54,363 nucleotides of DNA from positions 1,042,501 to 1,096,863 of the forward strand of contig JACVTC010000054.1 of the NCBI GenBank assembly GCA_016946835.1. The letters run 5' to 3'. The notes beneath the pieces are model-generated. The model saw only the letters and a program-made list of their open reading frames with translations, searched no databases and was not told where the DNA came from. Below, in pieces: positions 45,889 to 54,363 of this stretch (positions are counted from its first letter, which is position 1; every line of letters starts with the position of its first letter). A program made the translations under genes and the position numbers. The stretch comes from Neocallimastix lanati (nom. inval.). Its lineage: Eukaryota; Neocallimastigomycota; Neocallimastigomycetes; Neocallimastigales; Neocallimastigaceae.

Positions 45889-46963
45889 AAAAAATTATAA
45901 ACAAATCAATCTTTTTTATACTTTCTCTTCAACTACAATAATAATATTATCTATTAAAATATATTATAATAATAATTTAAATAATGATAATAAATTTTAT
46001 CATTTAATAAATAGTAATATATTTACTGTTTATTTTACTAAATTTATTTTTATATTTTTAGATAAATTATATTTTTTTTATATAATTAATTTATAATATT
46101 TTTTATTATAATTTTGGTTGGATAATTTAAAAATTAATTAAATTAACGATAGAGTAATAATGTATATATTATTAAAATAAATTTATTAATTTTTTTCTCT
46201 TTTAAAAAACTTTAATACTGAATTAAAATAATGATAAGTAGTATTTTTTTTTTTTTTTTTTTTTTAAACTATAATGAATTTGTACTTAATAATATATTAC
46301 TTTTCTATATATATATTATAATTTGTATATGCTTTTTTTTTTTTTTTTTTTTTTTTTAATTTTGTTATTTTTATTTTTATTTTTTATTTTTAAATTATAA
46401 ATCCATTAATACTTATAATTTTAACACAAAATTATAAACTCTTTTTTTTTTTTTATTTTTAATTGTTAAATTTTATTTCATAAATTTAAATTTCATTATT
46501 ATTATTATTATTATTATTATAACTATTACTGTTATTATCATTATTATTTTTATTTTATTATTATTATTATTTATTATAATTATAATTTTATGACCAATTA
46601 AAATTTCATGAATTATGATATGTATATTGCACTAAATTTATTAACTATATACATATATAATAATTTTTTAATTAAGAATTAAAATCTTGTTTATTGTAAT
46701 TTTAATTTGTTTAAATAAATGTAAATTATATAAAATAAAATATTTTATGAATATGATTAAATATTTTTATAAATATAAATAGAATTATTTTATAAAATCA
46801 TTTACAAAGAACTTATTATTAATAAATTTTTAATAGAATATTATGTATTAAAATATATTTACAATCCACAAATAAATAAAATAAATAAAAAATCATATTA
46901 CACCCACTTTTTTTTTTTTTTTTTTTTTTTTTTAGGTTTTTATTTATTTATTATTATTTTAAA
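45889..46963. other. Spacer between structured copies 3 and 4
   Basis: Begins with a tail similar among copies (CAATC then TTTTTTATACTTTCTC). It includes GTTGGATAATTTA, related to TTGGTTGGAGAATTTAG downstream of copies 4 and 5, so the repeat unit extends past hairpin G. No open frame. Confidence 0.6.
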
Positions 46964-47958
46964 GGTTCAAGCGCTACGACAATTCATTTAAATATATTAA
47001 TATTAAAATCATATAATTATTTTAAATCAAATAATTTATACAATTTTTATTATTATTAAAAAATAAAATAAAAATAAGTATGAATCCGCTCTTGAGTTTG
47101 CACCTTTAAATGTTTAATGATTTTAAATATTCCTTTATTATAATAAGGAATAAATTTTACTTTTTGGTTTATTGAAATAATTTAAAAAAAAATAAGGTTC
47201 AAGCGCTAGTCAATCAATTTATTTTATGATCCGCTCTTGTTTCACCTTCTTCTTTTTTAAATGAAAATTTTAGGTTTAAGCGCTACGACAATTCATTCAG
47301 TTAAAAATATTTCAAATTTTTTCTTTTTTTTTTTTTGTTCACTTTAATTAACTAATGAATCCGCCTTAAGTTTGTACCTAAAATTTTTTTATTCCATCAT
47401 TATTATTTGATGTAAGAAAGTTTAAAATTTGGTTCAAGCGCTAGTCAATTCCATGACAATTTTCTATAATTCTTTATTTTAGGAATCCGCCTTGAGTTTG
47501 TACCAAATTTCTTTCTTTTTTATCCTTTTTTTCTTAAAAAGAAAATAATTTTATTGGGGAGCAAGCATATGATTAAAACACATTTTGAGAAATCTTAATT
47601 AAAGATATATAAAAAATATATAGTATAAAATATGCATAAAATATATATAAAACATTATAATAAATTTAAAAAAATTAAAAAAATAAATTAAATAATATTT
47701 GTATTTCAAGGTAGTTTGGGTATATTTAATAAAAATTTCATTTTGTTGAAATTTTTTGGTATAAAAACATCATCAAGAAAATACATAAAATTCAAATTAT
47801 TTTTTAAATTTCTTTCATCATTACTACTATTAATATGCTTTTAATAGTACAATGTTTTTTTATTATTGATTTTAAATTTGTTTAAAATGATGCTTTCACC
47901 TCTTAATTATAATAATTATTTATTATATTTTATTTTTATGAAGTGAAAGCACGAAGAA
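46964..47958 (+). ncRNA. Structured repeat element, copy 4 (subfamily II)
   Basis: Same order of conserved islands as copy 3, 995 bp. In hairpin C the outer stem is TTTTAGGT/ACCTAAAA, fully paired, where copies 3 and 5 have an A-C mismatch (ACCCAAAA). Preceded by a long T tract, AG, then GTTTTTATTTATTTATTATT and AAAGGTTC. Hairpin D keeps ATTCC/GGAAT around a changed loop. Confidence 0.77.
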
Positions 47959-49564
47959 AAAAAAATTTAAAGAATAATCAAGCCTTTTTATATTTTCTCT
48001 AAATACTTTTTTTAAATAATTCTAATAATAATAATATCTATTAAAATATTTTAATAATAATAATTTAAATAATAATAATAAATTATCGTATTACAATAAA
48101 TTAAATATATATATATTATATATATTAATATTCTTTTTCATAAATTCATTTTTAAAAAATTAATTAATATTTTTTTTTTTAAAATAAAAATTTATTAAAA
48201 ATATTTTTATTATTGTTTTGGTTGGAGAATTTAGTATTAATGAAAATCATGAATAATATCATGAATAATTTATAATTCCTTATATATATATATATATTTA
48301 TATCAAAAATTTTCTTATATTTAATTATTTTATATATATATATTTATATCAAAAATTTTCTTATATTTAATTATTTTATATATATATATTTATATTAAAA
48401 ATTTTCTTATATTTAATTATTATTTTTAAGATTTGTTTATAATTACTATTAGAAGTTTTACAATTTCATTAAACTAAAAATATATTCGAAATTGAATAAA
48501 AATTTTTAGTTTTTATCTAGTATTATTGATTATAAATTTCTACTTTTATTTATATTAATTATTTATAATAATTATTGTTTTTTCTAATACTAAAACATTA
48601 AAAGTATTAATTCCTTTATAATTATAAATAAAAAAAAAGAAATACAAAATAAATATACTTTTTAATAAAAATGTAAATACATTTTAATAATAGTTAATCC
48701 AAGTAAAAAAGAAAATAAAATGAAATTAATAATATTATTATTTAAGAAATAAGTATATTTAGGTATTTCTAATTTTAATATTTTAAAATGAACAATTTTT
48801 TCTTTATTATTAAAATATAATTCTAAATTTATTATTAATTATATTAAATTTTTTTGATAATATAATTATAATTACATTATATTTTAATAAAACAAAAATC
48901 AAAAATTATTAAAAATAGAAATTATTATAATGTTATCTTATCGCTACTATTTAATATATATATTTGAAATAAAAATATTATAAATTTCATTTTATTTCTT
49001 ATTTACTTTTATTATTTATTCTAAAAATGTAATTAATAATTTTATTTAAAAATATCCTCATTTAAAAATTAAAATTTAAATAAGTATATTTTATAAAAAT
49101 TCAATTAAATAAATTAATTAAAAATTTTATAATTATATAAAATAATTTAATAATTAACAATATAAACTATTAAAAAAGTAAAAAATTATAATATCATCTT
49201 TAAAAATATTAAATTTTTAAATATTAATGATATATATTTATAAAAAAAATTTATATAACAATTCAATTACTATTATATGATATCTATTATTCAAATAATA
49301 ATTTAATTTTTTTAAATAAAACATATTTTAATATATTTATACATATATAAATATAATTATTTTATATAATTATATTAATTCCATAAAAAGTTCAATTATA
49401 GTTTAAAAATACTTTCAAAATATATAAATATTTTAATAAAAAAATAAATTCTCATTTTAATTTATGATTATTATACACAAATAAATAATATTAATTAAAA
49501 TTATAAAGTCATTTACACATTTTTTTTTTTTTTTAGGTTTTTATTTATTTATTATTATTTTAAA
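47959..49564. other. Spacer between structured copies 4 and 5
   Basis: Longest complete spacer. Contains a 46-bp tandem repeat x3 (TATCAAAAATTTTCTTATAT at 48301, 48347 and, with one change, 48393) and the block ATGTTATCTTATCGCTACTA at 48930 that recurs near the right edge of the window. No gene seen. Confidence 0.6.
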
Positions 49565-50585
49565 GGTTCAAGCGCTACGACAATTCATTTAAATACATTA
49601 ATATAAAAATCATACAATTATTTTAAATCAAATAATTTATACAATTTTTATTACTTTAAAAATAAAATAAAAAAAAAAATGAATCCGCTCTTGAGTTTGC
49701 ACCTTTAAAATGTTTAATGAATTTAAATATTCCTTAATTATAATAAGGAATAATAAATTTTAATTTTTTTAATTTATTGAAATAATTTAAAAAAAAATAA
49801 GGTTCAAGCGCTAGTCAATCAATTTATTTTATGTTCCGCTCTTGTTTCACCTTCTTCTTCTTTTTTAAATGAAAATTTTAGGTTTAAGCGCTACGACAAT
49901 TCATTCAGTTGAAAATATTTCAAATATTTTCTTTCTTTATTTTCACTTTGATTAACTAATGAATCCGCCTTAAGTTTGTACCCAAAATTTTTTTATTCCA
50001 TCATTATTATTTGATGTAAGAAAGTTTTAAATTTGGTTCAAGCGCTAGTCAATTCCATGTCAATTTTTTGTAATTCTTTATTTTAGGAATCCGCCTTGAG
50101 TTTGTACCAAATTTCTTTCCTTTTTTCCTTCGTTTCTTTTTTACTTAAAAAAGAAAATAATTTCATTGGGGAGCAAGCATATGATTAAAACACATTTTGA
50201 GAAATCTTAAATTTAATTTAAAGATATATAAAAAAAATATAGTATAAAATATGTATAAAATATATATAAAACATTATAATAAATTTAAAAAAATTAAAAA
50301 AATAAAAAAAATAAATTAAATAATATTTGTATTTCAAGGTAGTTTGGGTATATTTAATAAAAATTTCATTTTGTTGAAATTTTTTGGTATAAAAACATCA
50401 TCAAGAAAATACATAAAATTCAAATTATTTTTTAAATTTCTTTTATCATTACTACTATTAATATGCTTTTAATAGTACAATGATTTTTATTGTTGATTAT
50501 ACATTGGTTTATAATGATGCTTTCACCCCTAAATTATAATAAATATTTATTATAATATATTTTTATAAAGTGAAAGCACGAAGAA
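49565..50585 (+). ncRNA. Structured repeat element, copy 5 (subfamily II)
   Basis: Close to copies 3, 4 and 6. Hairpin B reads ATCA...TGTTCCGC here, so its apical stem is one base weaker than in the others (TGATCCGC). Hairpins A, C, D, block E, F and G are otherwise conserved. Followed by the same tail (AATAATCAAGCCTTTTTATA) as copy 4. Confidence 0.77.
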
Positions 50586-51825
50586 AAAAAATTTAAAGAA
50601 TAATCAAGCCTTTTTATATTTTCTCTAAATACTTTTTTAAATAATTCTAATAATAATAATATCTATTAAAATATTTTAATAATAATAATTTAAATAATAA
50701 ATTATTGTATTACAATAAATTAAATATATACATATTATATATATTAATATTCTTTTTTCATAAATTCGTTTTTAAAAAATTAATAATATTTTTTTTTTTA
50801 AAATAAAAATTTATTAAAAATATTTTTATTATTGTTTTGGTTGGAGAATTTAGTATTAATGAAAATCATAAATAACAAATATATATATTAAAAAATTCTA
50901 TTATTTTTTTTTAATAAAAAAAAAGAAAATATTAATATTAAAAATTTATTATTTATAAAAAGCTTTGTTAATTAAATTATAATTATTAAAAGTAGTACAA
51001 TTTCATTAAATTCAAAATGTTGTTTATAATTGAATTAAAAATTTTGTTTACTATAATATTAATTATAAATTTCTACTTTTATGTATACTAATTATTTATA
51101 ATAATTTTTTTTTCTAATACTTTATTTATAATTAAATAAAGAGAAAAATACAAAATAAATTAATAAATATTTTTATAATAGATAATAATATTTTTCTTTC
51201 ATATATTAAATAGTAAATATAATATTATGATAATTTCTAATTTTAAGAATTTATAATTAAATAAAAAGAGAAATACAAAATAAATTATTAAATATTTTTA
51301 TAATAGATAATAATATTTTTCTTTCATACATTAAATAGTAAAGATAACATGATAATTTCTAATTTTAAGAATTTATAGTAAACAATATTAAATTAAATTT
51401 TTATTTCTAAATTTATTTTTCATTGCATAAAGTGTTTTGATAGTACAATTATTTAATAAATAATAATATAAATGCTGAAATACTAAAAATTGGAATATCA
51501 TCTTTAAAAATATTATTATTTTAATTATTTATATTTATAAAAAAAACTATTTATAAAGATCAATTATTATTGATTTTAAACGTTCGTAAAATATGTATTA
51601 TTAATTTTATAATTCAAAAATAAAAATATATATTATTTATTATAATAATTTAAAAATATGAATAATTTTATAAGAATATTCATTCTATAAAATTTCAATT
51701 ATAATTAAAAAATACTACCACAATATATAAATGATTTATTAAAAAAATATATTCTCCATTTAATTTATTATTATTGTTATTATACACTATTATATAATAT
51801 TAAATAAAAACTATAAAGTTACTAC

Positions 51826-51861
<36 letters not shown>

Positions 51862-51889
51862 GTTTTTATTTATTTATTATTATTTTAAA
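50586..51889. other. Spacer between structured copies 5 and 6
   Basis: Contains a direct repeat of about 124 bp (about 51125-51250 and 51250-51378; shared word ATAATAGATAATAATATTTT), and TTGGTTGGAGAATTTAGTAT shared with the copy 4 spacer. Ends in a long T run, AG and GTTTTTATTTATTTATTATT. Confidence 0.6.
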
Positions 51890-52908
51890 GGTTCAAGCGC
51901 TACGACAATTCATTTAAATACATTAATATAAAAATCATATAATTATTTTAAATCAAATAATTTATACAATTTTTATTATTTTTAAAAAATAAAATAAAAA
52001 ATAAATAAAATATAAAATAAATATGAATCCGCTCTTGAGTTTGCACCTTTAAAATGTTTATTGAATTTAAATATTCCTTAATTATAATAAGGAATAAATT
52101 TTAATTTTTTTAATTTATTGAAATAATTTAAAAAAAAAATAAGGTTCAAGCGCTAGTCAATCAATTTATTTTATGATCCGCTCTTGTTTCACCTTCTTCT
52201 TCTTTTTTAAATGAAAATTTTAGGTTTAAGCGCTACGACAATTCATTAAGTTGAAAATATTTCAAATATTTTCTTTTTTTATTTTCACTTTGATTAACTA
52301 ATGAATCCGCCTTAAGTTTGTACCTAAAATTTTTTTATTCCATCATTATTATTTGATGTAAGAAAGTTTTAAATTTGGTTCAAGCGCTAGTCAATTCCAT
52401 GACAATTTTTTGAAATTCTTTATTTTAGGAATCCGCCTTGAGTTTGTACCAAATTTCTTTCTTTTTTTCCTTTTTTTCTTAAAAAGAAAATAATTTTATT
52501 GGGGAGCAAGCATATGATTTTAACACATTTTGAGAAATCTTAAATTTAACTTAAAGATATATAAACAATATATAGTATAAAATATGTATAAAATATATAT
52601 AATATTATAATAAATTTAAAAAAAAATTAAAAAATAAATTAAATAATATTTGTATTTCAAGGTAGTTTGGGTATATTTAATAAAAATTTCATTTTGTTGA
52701 AATTTTTTTGGTATAAAAACATCATCAAGAAAATACATAAAATTCAAATTATTTTTTAAATTTCTTTCATCATTACTACTATTAATATGCTTTTAATAGT
52801 ACAATGATTTTTATTATTGATTTTAAATTTGTTTGAAATGATACTTTCACCTCTTAATTGTAATAAATATGTATTATAATTAAATTCTATGAAGTGAAAG
52901 CACGAAGA
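51890..52908 (+). ncRNA. Structured repeat element, copy 6 (subfamily II)
   Basis: Complete order A to G. Hairpin C outer stem is fully paired (TTTTAGGT/ACCTAAAA), as in copy 4. Block E carries the only change seen in its core (GATTTTAACAC for GATTAAAACAC). Hairpin G has a single mismatch (ATACTTTCAC opposite GTGAAAGCAC), so this copy may be starting to drift. Confidence 0.75.
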
Positions 52909-53765
52909 GAAAAAATTTTAGAATAATCAAGTCCTTTATACTTTTCTAAAAAACACTAATAATAGAAATATTTATAATATTAAAATAATAATTAATTATG
53001 ATAAAAATTATTAATAATACAATATAATAATAAATTAAATATAAATATATTTATTGTTAGGGTTACTTCAACTTTTCTTTTTTACATTTATTTATAATAT
53101 ATATTACAATAGCATTAGTTGGATAATTAATAATTAATAATTAATAAATAATATTAATGTATAATGAATTAATTATATTTATTAAAAAATAATAATATTT
53201 AAAATTCATTTAAAAATTTTAATTATTTTTTTTATAAATTTTATTTAATAAAAACAATTATAATGGTTGTACAATTTTTTTTTATTTTAATAATTCAAAA
53301 TAAAACTTATATATAAAAATTAATTGTATTAAATTTAAATAAACTTTTATTATTAAACTAAAAATATAATATGATTACTGCTAATTATATATAATAAAAA
53401 ATTAATATAAATTACTACTTTTATAATATATAATTTTTGTATTTATTTTGTTTTTAAGTCTACAATAAATTGTATCTTTTTTTATTTTTTCATTTATTTA
53501 TTTATTTATTAATTTATTAATTTATTTATTAATTAATTAATTTATTTACTTATTTATTAATTTATTTATTTATTTATAATCAATTTCTCTAATTTTATTA
53601 TTAATTAAGAGTTTAATTATAATTAAATAATATTTTAAAAATTAATTAATTAATAGTATAATTATAAATAAATAATATTTAAATAAAAATATTTTAATAT
53701 CTCACATCAAAATATACAATAAATATAATAAGATGAATACAATTAGAAGCATTAATTTAAAATTA

Positions 53766-53803
<38 letters not shown>

Positions 53804-54363
53804 ATTAGAAAAACCAATAATATAAATATAAATAATATATATATAGAAAGGAAGTAATTTATAATTAATAATATAATTTACAATTAAATTTTTTATTCGT
53901 AAATTTTTAGTTTAGTGATTTTTTTGTAAATATAAATTTTTAAATAATTAAAAATTTAATATTTTTAAAAGATGATATTCCATTTTTTTATTATTTCAAT
54001 AGTTATCAAAATATTTAATATAATGAATAATGAATTTAGAAATATAAAGTTATTTTAATATTAATCACTATAAATTATTAAAATTAAAAATTATCATGTT
54101 ATCTTTACTATTTAATATATATGTTTGAAATAAAAATATTACAATTTTTCATTTTATTCTTTTCTATTTGCATTAGCTATTAATAATATGTAATTAGCAT
54201 TTTTTTATTAAAAAGTATTTTATTTTGTATTTCTAATACTTTTATAAGTATTAGAAAAAAACAATAATTATTATAAACAATTAATATATACAAAAGTATT
54301 AATTTATAATTAATAATACCATATAGCAAATAAAACTTTTTATTCAATTATTAATATATTTTG
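52909..54363. other. Right-edge spacer after copy 6
   Basis: AT-rich with (ATTT)n at about 53490-53575 and A33 at 53766. From 54096, ATGTTATCTTTACTATTTAA and the following GTTTGAAATAAAAATATTA align with the copy 4-5 spacer at 48930. A hairpin CTAATACTT/AAGTATTAG lies at about 54232-54252. No gene seen. Confidence 0.6.

Noticed and set aside
27939-52908. RNA polymerase III transcript of tRNA-like type
   Set aside because: GGTTCAAG resembles the start of a B box, but the rest of the box is not matched and many runs of four or more T inside each copy would terminate Pol III.
27939-52908. Inverted-repeat DNA transposon explaining the six structured copies
   Set aside because: The complementary arms are local hairpins repeated inside each copy, not terminal repeats; no target-site duplication was visible and all copies lie head to tail on one strand.

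Overview
The window is about 54 kb of extremely AT-rich eukaryotic DNA with long homopolymer runs, (AAT)n tracts, short genes with AT-rich introns, intronless asparagine-rich ankyrin genes and a bacterial-type acetyltransferase. This pattern fits an anaerobic gut fungus (Neocallimastigomycota). The assignment rests on composition and gene content, not on a marker search.

Layout, left to right. 0.2-1.3 kb: minus-strand remnant of a Ty1/copia polyprotein with poly-Asn tracts. 2.7-4.8 kb: a six-exon proteasome beta-2 (PSMB7/Pup1) gene on the minus strand, between MITE-like elements. 8.5-12.1 kb: an intronless 1,203-residue ankyrin protein built of four ~300-residue super-repeats. 13-17.2 kb: a decayed non-LTR retrotransposon (endonuclease, reverse transcriptase, Zn-knuckle). 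17.7-25.8 kb: two near-identical 347-residue ankyrin genes on a duplicated ~2.4 kb segment, flanked by two separated fragments resembling a FAF/UBX-domain gene, with an unexplained GC-rich islet between. 26.1-26.7 kb: a 5'-truncated LINE 3' end. 27.1-27.9 kb: two short tandem arrays (75 bp x4, 80 bp x5). 32.1-32.6 kb: a hexapeptide O-acetyltransferase. 34.1-41.8 kb: a 2,585-residue ankyrin giant. 43.3-44.0 kb: a LINE scrap and another MITE copy.

The most striking content is a family of six head-to-tail + strand elements of 0.8-1.0 kb, two at 27.9-30.8 kb and four at 44.9-52.9 kb. Their conserved islands can be laid out as four tandem hairpins that share one asymmetric internal-loop design, then a near-invariant unpaired block, then two or more further hairpins. 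Base changes between hairpins and between copies preserve pairing, so this looks like a large structured noncoding RNA, in two subfamilies. I do not recognise it as a known RNA class. Homology of the last spacer to an earlier one suggests a seventh copy just beyond the right edge.

Apart from the proteasome gene, the acetyltransferase and the ankyrin genes, the window is mobile-element debris, simple repeats and AT-rich spacer. No tRNA, rRNA or CRISPR array was seen.
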